DNA from: Alphaproteobacteria bacterium
GTDB taxonomy: Bacteria; Pseudomonadota; Alphaproteobacteria; Acetobacterales; Acetobacteraceae
Direction: 5' to 3'
Assembly: GCA_016869715.1 (NCBI GenBank)
Contig: VGDM01000001.1
Span: 236,943-300,942, forward strand
Length of the DNA: 64,000 bases
The notes beneath the pieces were generated by a model that was given only the letters and a program-made list of their open reading frames with translations, did not search any database and had not been told where the DNA came from. How positions within the stretch are numbered: position 1 is the first letter of the stretch; every line of letters starts with the position of its first letter. The position numbers and the translations under genes were made by a program. This document shows positions 41,295 to 50,726 of the stretch, piece after piece.

Positions 41295-42038
41295 TCACCC
41301 GAGCCGCTCAGGCTCCAGGCTCACATAGACATCGCCGCTATTGGCGCTGGCGGGCAGGGCCGTGATCCATGCTTGCATTGCCGTCGCATCGCACGGGGCC
41401 GGCAAGGCGAAGCTCAGGCTCTCGCCCAGGCTTGCCTGGAAATGCCGATAGCCAAGGCCAGCGAGCAACCCAAGGCATTCGGCCGCCACATCGCGTTGGA
41501 TAGTGGTAAATTCGAAGGAAAGTGCGCGCGGCGGACGGCTCAGCGCCTTCAGCGCCTCGGCCTCAAAGCCCTCGATATCCAGTTTGATGAAAGCCGGCAT
41601 GCCATGGGTGGCGATCAGCGAATCCAGGGTCGTGACGGGCAGCGTTTCGGCTTGGTCCCATTGCTGCCCCTCCCAGCCCGGCGCGCCGCTGGCGGCGGCG
41701 ATGAAGGCAGTGCTCGCCGTCGCCACGGTTGGGTTGGCGGTATTGAGGCGGAGTTCCGCCTTGCCCGCCTGAGCGCCAATCAGCGTGGAAACCAGGATCA
41801 CGCCAGGTGTACCGCGCAGCAAAAGCCGCAGTACCCGGGCCAGCGCGGCTTGCGGTTCCACTGCCACCACATGCGCGCCAAGGCGCCGGAAACAGAGCAT
41901 CCGGTCGCCCACATGCGCGCCGACATCAAAAGCCAAATCACCAGGCCTCAGGAAGCGGCGATAGAAGCCGTCCAACGCCGCGGCACGGCCAGGCGCGTGG
42001 TAGATGCGCAGGCTTCGGCTGATGGCGCTTTGTTTCAC
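41295..42038 (-). CDS. FkbM-family methyltransferase
   Basis: A 247-residue SAM-dependent methyltransferase. The SAM-binding loop is AFDVGAHVGDRMLCFRRLGAHV (split around residue 40), then VVAVEPQAALAR. IKLDIEGFEAEAL near residue 150 is the FkbM signature. FkbM proteins O-methylate natural products, glycans or lipids. Its ATG overlaps the stop of the VOC gene by 4 nt, so it is the last member of a coupled GST-VOC-FkbM unit. Confidence 0.88.
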   Translation of the reverse strand: MKQSAISRSLRIYHAPGRAAALDGFYRRFLRPGDLAFDVGAHVGDRMLCFRRLGAHVVAVEPQAALARVLRLLLRGTPGVILVSTLIGAQAGKAELRLNTANPTVATASTAFIAAASGAPGWEGQQWDQAETLPVTTLDSLIATHGMPAFIKLDIEGFEAEALKALSRPPRALSFEFTTIQRDVAAECLGLLAGLGYRHFQASLGESLSFALPAPCDATAMQAWITALPASANSGDVYVSLEPERLG

Positions 42039-42919
42039 GTGAAAATGATCGCCGCGCCGGCGGCCAATTCGGGCGGCACCATGATGCCCTCTGGCGCCTC
42101 ACGCGTCGGCATGCCGGTCAGGATACGCCGGGCGGAAGCCGCGCCATCGGCAGTGCGCACCACTATCCCCGCCATGAAGGGTGAGGCCGGGGGCAGCACA
42201 TCGGGCAGCACGGCGCTGAGTGCTTCCGGCGTCAACACGCGCACGCGTGTTTCAAGCACTGGCGCTTTCGGGCCAGCCGCCCGCGCCGCGCCGGGCAGGC
42301 GGAGCAGGAAGCCCCCTGCCGGGTCCGGTTCCACTGGCAAGCCAGCAAGGCGGGAAAGCCGCGTGGCGGTTTCTGCTGGATTGTCGGCGCAAAGGATGGC
42401 GGCTTCCAAAACCTCGGCGCGATTGGCGTGATCCATCCAGCGATCCTGCCAGACCAATTCTGGGGTGAGATGCCTGATCAATTGCACCCGGCCCTCTGGC
42501 GGGTCCGGGAAGGGCAGGCGGGCAAAGCGCGCAATTGGCCCGCCCGCTTCCACCGGCCGTTCCAGATAGGCAACGCCTGGAATATCAAGCCCGGCAGCGC
42601 GGAGCCGAGCCAGGTTCGTATCCTCATCCAGCATGGCGAGGGCCAGGATATGCATCCCCGGATAGCGCGCGAGAAAGGCATTGAGGTTATTGTCGAAAAG
42701 CACTGGGTCCAAAATGGCGATCAATTCGATATAGCCATGCTTCAGGAAAGCGCAGCGATTGCCGGAGCCGTATTTTTCCACCGGCAAATCAGGCCGCCGC
42801 CGCCCGCTTTGCTGCGCAATGGGCGAAAGTGTGAAGCCGAGCCTTTCATAGGCCGCACACATCGGCGCCAAATCGCGCGCGGCGACGCCAAGATGGTCAA
42901 GGGCGAGGGCGGTATTCAT
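42035..42919 (-). CDS. VOC superfamily (glyoxalase-like) protein
   Basis: A 294-residue protein with an N-terminal glyoxalase-like module beginning LDHLGVAARDLAPMCAAYERLGF. Its metal-ligand His is in LDHLGVAA and its Glu in HGYIELIAILD. A second, weaker module follows after about residue 150. The size and pattern fit the Glyoxalase_3-like group, which includes lyases and dioxygenase-like proteins of unknown substrate. It is coupled by 4-nt overlaps to the GST upstream and the methyltransferase downstream. Confidence 0.83.
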   Translation of the reverse strand: MNTALALDHLGVAARDLAPMCAAYERLGFTLSPIAQQSGRRRPDLPVEKYGSGNRCAFLKHGYIELIAILDPVLFDNNLNAFLARYPGMHILALAMLDEDTNLARLRAAGLDIPGVAYLERPVEAGGPIARFARLPFPDPPEGRVQLIRHLTPELVWQDRWMDHANRAEVLEAAILCADNPAETATRLSRLAGLPVEPDPAGGFLLRLPGAARAAGPKAPVLETRVRVLTPEALSAVLPDVLPPASPFMAGIVVRTADGAASARRILTGMPTREAPEGIMVPPELAAGAAIIFT

Positions 42920-43572
42920 GCGGGATTCTCGTAACGATCAAGCAACCAGTCAGCGGGCTCAGCTGCCGCTTCATCATACCAGCGCGCGACCAAAGGATGC
43001 GTGCGCACGGCGGCCAAGTAGTGCTGCGTGGTTGCGGAAAGCTCGGGCTGCCAGGTGATGCAGCGCGCCACCACCGGCGCATACATGGCATCTACCGCGC
43101 CAAAGTCTGCGCCCATCAGAAACGGGCCACCATGGGCCGCGACTGCCTCTGCCCAGATCGCTTCAACCCGTGCGATGTCGGCGAGCGATTCCGGCGTGCG
43201 GCCACGTCCCGGAAAGCTGCGGCCCAAATTCATGGGCATGGCCATGCGCAGATTGCGAAACCCGGCATGCATCTCGGCCGCGATGGACCGCGCATGGGCG
43301 CGCGCGGCACGCTCCGCCGGCCAAAGTTGCGGCGCGATTTCAGCGCAATATTCGCAGATGCTGAGGCTTTCCCAAATCCGCGCACCCCGATGCTCCAGAT
43401 AGGGCACCATGCCGGCCGGTGTCGCGGATTTGAGCGCCGAGGTACCGCCTCCGCCGGCGAGGGGAATCAGCACTTCCTCCACATCCAGCCCGGCCAGATG
43501 CACGGCAAGCCAGCCGCGCATGGACCAGGAAGAATAACGTTTGGTGCCGATGACAAGGCGGCCTTCGGGCAT
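42916..43572 (-). CDS. Glutathione S-transferase family protein
   Basis: A 218-residue protein with a thioredoxin-like N-domain: GTKRYSSWSMRGWLAVHLAGLD, where SSWS carries the likely catalytic Ser. SATPAGMVPYLEH gives the cis-Pro of the glutathione site and WESLSICEY the gamma-glutamyl contact. An all-helical C-domain follows. The start ATG 43572 is set just before the domain; the longer frame to 43593 is less likely. It is the first gene of the GST-VOC-FkbM unit. Confidence 0.88.
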   Translation of the reverse strand: MPEGRLVIGTKRYSSWSMRGWLAVHLAGLDVEEVLIPLAGGGGTSALKSATPAGMVPYLEHRGARIWESLSICEYCAEIAPQLWPAERAARAHARSIAAEMHAGFRNLRMAMPMNLGRSFPGRGRTPESLADIARVEAIWAEAVAAHGGPFLMGADFGAVDAMYAPVVARCITWQPELSATTQHYLAAVRTHPLVARWYDEAAAEPADWLLDRYENPA

Positions 43573-43632
43573 GGGGGGACTCTCCTGCAACACTGCGCGG
43601 GATTATGCTCTGTCTTGTCGTGCTTCGGCTAC

Positions 43633-44599
43633 CTATTCATTCGGTCGCAGATTATTGCGCCGTGCCACAGCACCCCAGCGATCCAACTCTGCCGTCACGA
43701 AACCGCGAAAGGCATCGGGTGACATGGGGCTGGGCAGCGCGCCTTCATCCGCGAGGCGGGCCAGCACGTCAGGATTGGCCAAGGCCGCGTTGGTTGCTTC
43801 CGCGAGCTTTACCACCACTTCGGGCGGCGTGCGTCCGGGGGCGACAATGCCGTACCACTGCATCGCCTCAAAATCCGGAATCGTTTCGTTGATCGCCGGG
43901 ATATCCGGGGTTTGCGCCAGCCTTGCCTTGGCAGTGGTGCCAAGCGCGGCCATACGCCCCGCACGCAGCACAGGCAGCGCCGCAGGCGTGCCGGTCATGC
44001 CCGATTGGATATCGCCGGCGACCAGGTCAATCACCATCGGCCCCGACCCGCGATAGGGCACACGCACCATCTTGAGCCCCGCCGCTTCCAGGAAAGCGAT
44101 CATGCCGATATGCACATTGGAACCAGCACCCGCGCTGCCATCGGTGATGGTATCGCGTGCGGCCCTGACGCGGGCGATAAAGCCGGCCAGCCCGCCCTCT
44201 GCCAAATTATTTTGGGCCAGTAACACCATCGGCACTTTGGCGATCATGCCAATATGGGCGAAATCCTTCATCACATCGGCGCGCATGCGATAGACATGAG
44301 GGTTCACGGCCAGCGTGCTGATCATGCCAATGCCGATGGTGTGGCCATCGGGCTGGGCCGCGGTAATCGCCTCGGTCGCGATCACGCCGGCGGCACCACC
44401 GCGATTTTCCACAACGACCGGTTGGCCGAGCGTTGCCTGCATGGTCTGCGCCATGACGCGGGCCAGGATATCCGTGGCCCCCCCCAGGGGCGGCGGCCGC
44501 AATGAAGGTAATGGGCCGGCGCGGCCAGGTGACTTGCGCCAAGGCTGGGCTGGCAAGGAGTGCGGGGGTGAGAAGCAGGCCGCGGCGGGCTGGCTTCAT
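43633..44599 (-). pseudogene. Bug/TctC-type solute-binding protein with frameshift in a G8 run
   Basis: The 5' frame (from 44599) encodes the signal peptide LLLTPALLASPALAQ and WPRRPITFI. The remaining 300 residues, from GGATDILARVMAQTM to the C-terminus at 43633, are in another frame. The switch lies exactly at eight C on the plus strand (44478-44485). With seven, the text would read PGGATDIL, as the family demands. Everything else is intact: VVVENRGGAAGVIA, VPYRGSGPMVIDLVAGDIQSG. So this is either one recent indel or a sequencing error in a homopolymer. If intact it would be a second Bug binding protein in the window. Confidence 0.82.
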
Positions 44600-44737
44600 G
44601 GGGATTCCTTTCGCCGGCAGCCTGACGCCTCAGTTTGCCCTTTGGCAAGAAAAAGCTTTGCCCGGTTGCCGCAAAAACCATGAAATCATGGTAAGATTTT
44701 CATTTCATCCAGCGGTTTTGCCGGATATAGTCTGGTT

Positions 44738-45202
44738 ATGGATGATATAGACCGGAATATCCTGCTGGAACTGCAAGGCAATGGCGCGGCGGGGCTGGCG
44801 GAACTCGCGAAGGTTGCTGGGCTTTCTGTCTCCGCCACGGCGGAACGCGTCAAGCGGCTGGAAGAACGCGGCACCATTCGTGGCTGGCGGGCCGATCTGG
44901 AACCGGCGTCGGTGGGCTGCCCGCAGCTCGCCTGGGTATTCGTCATGCTGCAATCCGGCGCCGAAGCGGGTTTCATTGCCGCCATGGCGGAAGATGAGGC
45001 GGTGTTGGAATGCCACGCGATATCTGGGCGCTGGTCCTATCAGGTGAAGCTCCGCCTGCCGGATTTGGCGGCGGTGGATAGCTTTACCAATGCGCGGCTG
45101 CGTGCGCTCCGTGGTGTGATGCGCACGGAAACCCTGGTAGCGCTGGCAACGCATAAGGAAACCAGCGCGCTTCCGATCGCCCCGGCGGATGAGGAAGAAT
45201 AG
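44738..45202 (+). CDS. Lrp/AsnC family transcriptional regulator
   Basis: A 154-residue regulator. The N-terminal winged helix DDIDRNILLELQGNGAAGLAEL (split near residue 20) is followed by the recognition region LSVSATAERVKRLEERGTIRGW. The C-terminal RAM/ligand domain contains CHAISGRWSYQVKLRLPDL. It is divergent from the frameshifted Bug gene across 138 nt and may control it, since Lrp-type genes often regulate the adjacent divergent gene. The effector is unknown. Confidence 0.92.
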   Translation: MDDIDRNILLELQGNGAAGLAELAKVAGLSVSATAERVKRLEERGTIRGWRADLEPASVGCPQLAWVFVMLQSGAEAGFIAAMAEDEAVLECHAISGRWSYQVKLRLPDLAAVDSFTNARLRALRGVMRTETLVALATHKETSALPIAPADEEE

Positions 45203-45235
45203 CGCTTCAGTTTCGCAAGGGTGGGCGCGGCGCCG

Positions 45236-45889
45236 ATGAGCCGCCGGCCGCTGGAAATCACGCCCGAATTGATGCTGCGCGCCTATGGCGCCGGCCTGTT
45301 CCCCATGGCCGAGGGGAGGGGCAGCACCAAGCTCCATTGGCTTGATCCGGCGCTGCGCGGCATTATGCCACTCGATCACGGGCTTCATCTGCCACGGCGA
45401 CTGCGCCGCACCGTGCTGTCGGGGCGCTTTGCCATCACGGCGGATCAGGATTTCCCCGGCGTGATCGCGGGCTGCGCCGCACCCGCGCCGGGGCGCGCTG
45501 ATACCTGGATCAATGCCGAAATCGAGACCCTGTTCACCGCGCTGCACCGCATGGGTGCGGCCCATTCCATTGAGGTCCGGCAGGATGGCGCGTTGGTCGG
45601 CGGGCTTTACGGTGTGCGGATCGGTGGCGCGTTTTTTGGGGAGAGCATGTTCTCCCGCATCACCGATGCCTCAAAAGTCGCCTTGGTGGCGCTGGTGGCG
45701 CGGTTGCGGCTGGGCGGCTTTACGCTGCTCGATACGCAATTCCTGACCGCGCATCTGGCACGCTTTGGCGCGGTGGAACTCCCCAAGGCCGAGTATAAGC
45801 GCCTGCTAGAAGCGGCCATTGGCGTGCCGGCGCGCTGGTGGGCGAGCCCCGATCCCGCGCTGCTGGAAGCGGAAATCCGCGCCATGTGA
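45236..45889 (+). CDS. aat: Leucyl/phenylalanyl-tRNA-protein transferase
   Basis: A 217-residue enzyme that adds Leu or Phe to N-terminal Lys or Arg of proteins, marking them for ClpS-ClpAP. ITPELMLRAYGAGLFPMAEG at the N-terminus, HSIEVRQDGALVGGLYGVRIGG-type central sequence, FFGESMFSR and the C-terminal LLDTQFLTAHLARFGA are diagnostic. ATG 45236 is preferred over GTG 45221. In many Alphaproteobacteria aat follows accC; here it is about 4 kb away from aroQ-accB-accC. Confidence 0.96.
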   Translation: MSRRPLEITPELMLRAYGAGLFPMAEGRGSTKLHWLDPALRGIMPLDHGLHLPRRLRRTVLSGRFAITADQDFPGVIAGCAAPAPGRADTWINAEIETLFTALHRMGAAHSIEVRQDGALVGGLYGVRIGGAFFGESMFSRITDASKVALVALVARLRLGGFTLLDTQFLTAHLARFGAVELPKAEYKRLLEAAIGVPARWWASPDPALLEAEIRAM

Positions 45890-45993
45890 CGGGCGCCAAG
45901 CCCGCATCGCGCTGTCCTTTGACCTTTCGCCAAACCGTACCAAGCTTTCCTGAAGCGCGCCCTGGAGGCGTGACGAATAGGGGAGAGTGAAAC

Positions 45994-47580
45994 ATGCGTC
46001 GTCGTGATTTTCTGGCGAGTACCGCCGCCATCGCAGCGTCACCCGCAGCACCCGCCCTGGCGCAAACCGCGCGTGCGCGCACACTGCGCTTTGTACCGCA
46101 AGCCAATCTGACATCGCTCGATCCCATCTGGACCACGGCGGCGGTCACGGAAAATCACGGCTGGCACATCTATGACACGCTTTATGGTATGACGGATGAT
46201 CTGCGCGTTGCGCCGCAAATGGCGGAAGGGCACACGGTTTCCGATAATGGCCTTACCTGGGATATCCGACTGCGTCAGGGTTTGCGCTTTCATGATAGCG
46301 AACCGGTACGCGCGCAGGATTGCGCGGCGAGCCTAGCGCGTTGGTCCAAGCGCGATACTTTCGGCCAATCCCTTGGCGCGGTGGTGGATGAATGGGGCGT
46401 GGCGGATGATCGGACCATTCGCATCAAGCTGAAATCGCGGTTTCCATTGCTGACGGAAGCACTCGGCAAGCCCGCCGCCGTGGTGCCCTTCATGATGCCT
46501 GAACGCATGGCCAAGACCGACCCTTTTCAGCAGATCACCGAACATGTCGGTTCCGGACCCTATCGCTTTTTGGCGAGTGAATATGTCTCCGGCAGCCGCG
46601 CGGCCTATGCGAAGTTTGATGGTTACGTGCCGCGGCAGGAAGTGGCATCGCGCACCGCCGGTGGCAAGGTCGCGCATATGGATCGCGTTGAATGGACCAT
46701 CATGCCCGATAGCGCGACGGCAGCGGCGGCCTTGCAGGCGGGCGAGATTGATTGGTGGGAACAGATCAATGCCGATCTTGCGCCGCTGTTGCGCCGGGCG
46801 CGGGGCGTTGAGGTGAAGGTGCTGAATGCGCTTGGCTATATTGGTGTGTCACGCTTCAATGTTCTGCATCCGCCTTTCGACAAGCCAGCCATTCGCCGTG
46901 CCTTACTTCAGGCTATTCAGCAGGAAGATTTCATGCGGGGTGTGACGGGTAATGATCCTTCGGCCTTCCGTGATTGTCATTCCATGTGGCCCTGCGGCAC
47001 GCCCTATGAGAGCACCACCGGCAATGCCGCGCTGAAAGGCCCGCGCAATCTGGATGCCGCACGCGCGGCCATTCGTGCGGCCGGCTATAATGGTGAGAAG
47101 GTTGTCATCATCAACCCAAGTGATTTTCCGACCATCGGTCCCTTCGGCCATGTCATGGCCGATTTGCTGCGCCGGCTTGGGATGAATGTTGATCTGGTGG
47201 AAACCGATTGGGGTACGGTGGTGCAGCGCCGCGCCAGCCGCGAACCGCCGGAACGTGGCGGCTGGAGCATTTTCCATACCTGGTGGCCCAGCGTTTCCAT
47301 CATCAACCCGGCGGTCAGTGCCATTCTGCGCGGGATGGGCTCGCGCGGCTGGTTTGGCTGGTATGAAAATGCGCGCGTGGAAGACGCGGCGGCACAATGG
47401 CTGCTAGCCGAGACTGAAGCCGAGCAAAAGCGCCTGGCCGATGTGATCCAGCAGGAGAGTTTTGAGAATGTGCCTGTGCTGCCGCTTGGGCAATTCTTTA
47501 TCGCCAGCGCCTATCGCACCGGGCTTTCCGGCTTTGTGCCTGGCACCGGCGCCTATCCCTGGAATATTCGGCGGGGTTGA
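45994..47580 (+). CDS. ABC transporter substrate-binding protein, family 5 (peptide type)
   Basis: A 528-residue periplasmic binding protein. The signal is Tat-like: RRRDFLASTAAIAAS, then APALAQ. GLTWDIRLRQGLRFHDSEPV and the family-5 segment AGEIDWWEQINADLAPLL are typical of oligopeptide/dipeptide binding proteins. No permease or ATPase genes are adjacent, so it is an orphan or works with a distant transporter. The decayed phosphotriesterase-like gene starts 5 nt downstream and may have formed an operon with it. Confidence 0.92.
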   Translation: MRRRDFLASTAAIAASPAAPALAQTARARTLRFVPQANLTSLDPIWTTAAVTENHGWHIYDTLYGMTDDLRVAPQMAEGHTVSDNGLTWDIRLRQGLRFHDSEPVRAQDCAASLARWSKRDTFGQSLGAVVDEWGVADDRTIRIKLKSRFPLLTEALGKPAAVVPFMMPERMAKTDPFQQITEHVGSGPYRFLASEYVSGSRAAYAKFDGYVPRQEVASRTAGGKVAHMDRVEWTIMPDSATAAAALQAGEIDWWEQINADLAPLLRRARGVEVKVLNALGYIGVSRFNVLHPPFDKPAIRRALLQAIQQEDFMRGVTGNDPSAFRDCHSMWPCGTPYESTTGNAALKGPRNLDAARAAIRAAGYNGEKVVIINPSDFPTIGPFGHVMADLLRRLGMNVDLVETDWGTVVQRRASREPPERGGWSIFHTWWPSVSIINPAVSAILRGMGSRGWFGWYENARVEDAAAQWLLAETEAEQKRLADVIQQESFENVPVLPLGQFFIASAYRTGLSGFVPGTGAYPWNIRRG

Positions 47581-47585
47581 AGACA

Positions 47586-48632
47586 ATGCCCAGGCTTTCA
47601 AGGGACCAGATGCGCGGCAAGGCGCAAACTGTGCAGGTCCTCGTGGATCCCGCTGTGCTTGGGTCAACACTCATGCATGAACATTTGATTTGGGATTTGC
47701 GCCCCCCCGCCATTACGGCAAGCGGATCAGGGGGAAGAACCGGGGCTTGCCAATCATTGGGGCATGACGACTTCGATTGCCGGTTCGCCCGCCAACCTGC
47801 ATCAGCCAAGCATTGACGTCGCGATTGAAGCGGTGGCGGAAGCAGTTGCGCATGGTTGCCAGACGATTGTGGAACTGATGATTGGCGGCATCAGCCCCAA
47901 TCCGAATGGGCTGAAGCAAGTCAGCGATGCCACGGGCTGCCATATCGTCAAGGGCTGCGGGCATTATGTGGAAGAATACCAGCCACCCGAAAATCATCAC
48001 CACAGCATTAATGATTTTGTGGCCGAGATGGTTTCCTAGGCGCAGGAAGGGCTTTGGGGGACAGAAGTACGCGCTGGTCTGCTGGGGGAGATTGGCTGCC
48101 AGAACCCCTGGACTCCGCTGGAACGCCGCGTGCTGGAAGCCGCGCTGATTGCGCAAAAGGAAATCGGCGCCGCGCTGACCATCCATCCCGGCCGGCGTCA
48201 GGATCAATCGCAGGAGGTGATGGAGTTCATCAAGGCGCGCGGCGGTGATCCTTCACGCACCATCATGGATCATATTGATCGCACCGTCTTTGATGAGGAT
48301 GCGCTGTTGCGCCTCGCCGGTACTGGCGTGGTGCTGGAATGGGATTTGTTTAGCCAGGAAAGCTGCCTCTATCCGCTCAACCCGGATGTGGACATGCCCA
48401 ATGATGCCGGGCGGCTGCGCGCCATGCGCAAGATCCTGGATCGTGGCCATAAGGGGCAGATTGTGATTGCGCACGACATCTGCCACCGGTCGCATATGAC
48501 CCGCTGGGGTGGCTGGGGCTACGCGCATATCCACGCGTCATCATCCCATTGATGCGCAGGCGCGGTATTTCGGAAACCGAGATCAAGGAAATTTTGGTGG
48601 ATACTCCAAGGCGTCTGCCGACCTTCATTTGA
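47586..48632 (+). pseudogene. Phosphotriesterase-family metallohydrolase with two frameshifts and a nonsense codon
   Basis: Fragments in order rebuild a phosphotriesterase-like TIM-barrel protein: GSTLMHEHLIWDLRPP (HxH motif), QTIVELMIGG, GCGHYVEEYQPPEN, LLGEIGCQNPWTPLERRVLEA, TIHPGRRQDQ, MDHIDRT, VIAHDICHRSHMTRWGG and IIPLMRRRGISE. A frame change at seven C (47702-47708), a TAG at 48037-48039 inside the conserved helix, and a second frame change near 48535 break it. All metal ligands are still recognisable, which suggests recent loss. The original would have been about 350 residues. Confidence 0.85.
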
Positions 48633-48650
48633 AGCCAGCGGCAGGCTGAT

Positions 48651-49439
48651 CTATCGTTGGATCAGGCCGCTCAAGGGGCTTGATGCATCCGCGCTGTAAT
48701 TGCGCGGCATGCGCCCGGCGAGGTACGCATAACGCCCGGCTTCCACCGCAGCCTTCATGGCACGCGCCATCCGTACCGGATGTTTCGCATGGGCAATCGC
48801 GGAATTGAGCAAAACGGCATCGCAGCCAAGCTCCATCGCCAAGGCGGCATCGGATGCCGTGCCAATGCCGGCATCCACCAGCACCGGCACCTTGGCCTCG
48901 CGCTTGATGGCGCTGATCATATAGGGGTTCACGACGCCCATGCCGGAGCCAATCGGCGCGCCCAAGGGCATGATCGCGACGCAGCCCATATCTTCCAGCA
49001 GCTTCGCCGCCAGCGGATCATCGGCGCAATAGACCATGACTTGAAAGCCATCGGCGATCAGCGCCTCGGCCGCTTCAATGGTCGCGCGCATATCGGGGTA
49101 AAGGAAGGGGGCCGGCCCGAGGACTTCCAGCTTCACCAGATTCCACCCCCCGGCTTCGCGGGCGAGTCGGAGTGTGCGTACCGCATCCTTGGCAGTATGG
49201 CAGCCGGCAGTATTCGGCAGATAGGTAAAGCGCTTGGGGGAGACATAATCCTGCAGCATCGGCGCCTTGGGGTCCGACAGATTGACACGGCGCACCGCGA
49301 CGGTGACGATCTCGGCGCCGGAGGCTTCAATCGCGGCAGCGGTTTCTTCCAAATCCTTGTAGCGGCCCGTGCCCACGATCAGGCGGGATTGGAAGCGCTG
49401 GGCGGCAAGCTGCCAGCCATCATCATCCGTGCCGGACAT
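48651..49439 (-). CDS. thiG: Thiazole synthase
   Basis: A 262-residue TIM-barrel enzyme that builds the thiazole phosphate of thiamine. [16 protein letters not shown] at the N-terminus, [21 protein letters not shown] and [18 protein letters not shown] (with the Schiff-base Lys) are the family signatures. It lies 2 nt after thiS, whose product donates sulfur to it. The two genes form a minus-strand pair. Other thiamine genes are not in the window, and no TPP riboswitch is visible upstream. Confidence 0.97.
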   Translation of the reverse strand: MSGTDDDGWQLAAQRFQSRLIVGTGRYKDLEETAAAIEASGAEIVTVAVRRVNLSDPKAPMLQDYVSPKRFTYLPNTAGCHTAKDAVRTLRLAREAGGWNLVKLEVLGPAPFLYPDMRATIEAAEALIADGFQVMVYCADDPLAAKLLEDMGCVAIMPLGAPIGSGMGVVNPYMISAIKREAKVPVLVDAGIGTASDAALAMELGCDAVLLNSAIAHAKHPVRMARAMKAAVEAGRYAYLAGRMPRNYSADASSPLSGLIQR

Positions 49440-49441
49440 GC

Positions 49442-49651
49442 TCAGCCGCCCCCGATGAAGTGAACGATTTCAAGCTTGTCGCCCTCAGTCAAGGCCACGG
49501 CGGCATAGGTGGAACGCGGCACGATTTCCTCATTACGTTCAACCGCCACCTTGCGCGTATCGAGGCCAATGGCGGCCAAGAGCGCGGCCACAGTGGCGCC
49601 TTGGGGCATTTGGCGGGGTTCCCCGTTCACGGAAATGGCGATGGCAGACAT
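49442..49651 (-). CDS. thiS: Sulfur carrier protein ThiS
   Basis: A 69-residue ubiquitin-like protein. It begins [20 protein letters not shown], contains [13 protein letters not shown] and ends [11 protein letters not shown]. The C-terminal Gly pair is the site of adenylation and thiocarboxylation, although here three Gly close the chain. ATG 49651 is chosen over an upstream frame-mate because ThiS normally starts about here. It is followed at once by thiG. Confidence 0.95.
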   Translation of the reverse strand: MSAIAISVNGEPRQMPQGATVAALLAAIGLDTRKVAVERNEEIVPRSTYAAVALTEGDKLEIVHFIGGG

Positions 49652-49761
49652 GCGGCCAATGTGGCGGGGCAGGGGCGTAAGGGCAAGCGCCAAGCCCGCT
49701 TGCCGGGCTTGGACCCCCCGTGGTAGCGCACGCCTTAAGAATTGTTCGCAAGGGAAGCGTC

Positions 49762-50217
49762 GTGACCCCGCCTTTGATCGCCGTGCTGAACGGCCCCAAT
49801 CTGAACATGCTGGGCGTGCGAGAGCCAGAGAAATACGGCACCGCCACGCTGGATGATGTGGAAGCGGTCTGCGCCGAAGTGGCGGATGGGCTCGGCCTCG
49901 CCATTGATTTTCGCCAGACCAATAGCGAAGGCGAATTGGTGACCTGGGTGCAGGAATGCCGAGGCCGGGCTGCCGGCATCATCATGAACCCGGCGGGGTA
50001 TACCACGACGTCCATCGCCGTCATGGATGCGCTGCTTGCCGTGGATGTGCCGGTAATTGAAGTGCATATCACGAATATCCATCGCCGGGAGGAATTCCGG
50101 CATCACAGCTTCATCTCGAAGGCCGCGACCGGCGTGATTTGCGGGCTTGGCGTTGAAGGCTATGCGCTGGCGATCCGCGCCATGGCGGGGCTGATCGCTC
50201 AGGATGAGGAAGCATGA
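49762..50217 (+). CDS. aroQ: 3-dehydroquinate dehydratase, type II
   Basis: A 151-residue shikimate-pathway enzyme. LNGPNLNMLGVREPEKYG carries the catalytic loop with Arg and Tyr, IIMNPAGYTTTS follows, and VIEVHITNIHRREEFRHHS holds the catalytic His. The start is GTG 49762, since family homology begins just after it. Its stop overlaps the accB start by 4 nt (ATGA). aroQ-accB-accC is a conserved alphaproteobacterial order. Confidence 0.96.
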   Translation: MTPPLIAVLNGPNLNMLGVREPEKYGTATLDDVEAVCAEVADGLGLAIDFRQTNSEGELVTWVQECRGRAAGIIMNPAGYTTTSIAVMDALLAVDVPVIEVHITNIHRREEFRHHSFISKAATGVICGLGVEGYALAIRAMAGLIAQDEEA

Positions 50218-50699
50218 CCAAGGACCTGAAATTCGACCCGGCGACAATTCGGGAATTGGCGCAAATCCTGCGTGAGAGCGACCTGACCGAGATTGAGCTG
50301 ATCGATAATGACATGCGGGTCAAGCTGGTCCGGCAGGTAACGGTGGCCGCAATGGCGATGCCGGTAGCGGCCCATGCCGCGCCGGCGCCTGCGGCCGCGC
50401 CCGCGGCCCCCGCTGTCACCGCAACGCCGCCCGCAGCCAGAACCGCCGAGATTGATGCGGACCATCCGGGCGCCGTGAGTAGCCCCATGGTGGGGGTTGC
50501 CTATCTTTCGCCGGAACCGACTTCCGCCCCTTTCGTGACGGTGGGCAGCAAGGTCACGCAAGGCCAGACGCTGCTGCTGATTGAGGCGATGAAGACCTAT
50601 AATCAGATCAAGGCGCCGCGCGCCGGCACAGTGACGCGCATTCTGGTTGAAAGCGGCACGCCGGTGGAATTCGGCGAACCGCTGATGATTGTTGAGTAA
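50214..50699 (+). CDS. accB: Biotin carboxyl carrier protein of acetyl-CoA carboxylase
   Basis: A 161-residue carrier. The N-terminal helical region (residues 1-40) is followed by an Ala/Pro-rich linker and the biotinyl domain. There, LIEAMKTYNQIKAPRAGTV carries the biotinylated Lys (about residue 124). The thumb-like SSPMVGVAYLSPEP is also present. EAMKT replaces the commoner EAMKV/M. It is coupled to aroQ by overlap and followed 27 nt later by accC. Confidence 0.96.
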   Translation: MTKDLKFDPATIRELAQILRESDLTEIELIDNDMRVKLVRQVTVAAMAMPVAAHAAPAPAAAPAAPAVTATPPAARTAEIDADHPGAVSSPMVGVAYLSPEPTSAPFVTVGSKVTQGQTLLLIEAMKTYNQIKAPRAGTVTRILVESGTPVEFGEPLMIVE

Positions 50700-50726
50700 T
50701 GGCGCGCTCGGCTGGGGGTACACATC

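Noticed and set aside
40596..42431. 611-codon open frame on the plus strand opposite the PhyH and FkbM genes
   Set aside because: It is antisense to well-supported genes, has no family resemblance, and is His/Arg-rich in the way expected of the opposite strand of high-GC coding DNA.
44738..45202. Calling the Lrp regulator a specific family member such as lrp or bkdR
   Set aside because: Only the general HTH and RAM domains are visible; nothing defines the effector or the target.
49652..49761. TPP riboswitch before thiS
   Set aside because: The gap is short and lacks the conserved CUGAGA and GAUCUGG-like elements on the thiS strand.
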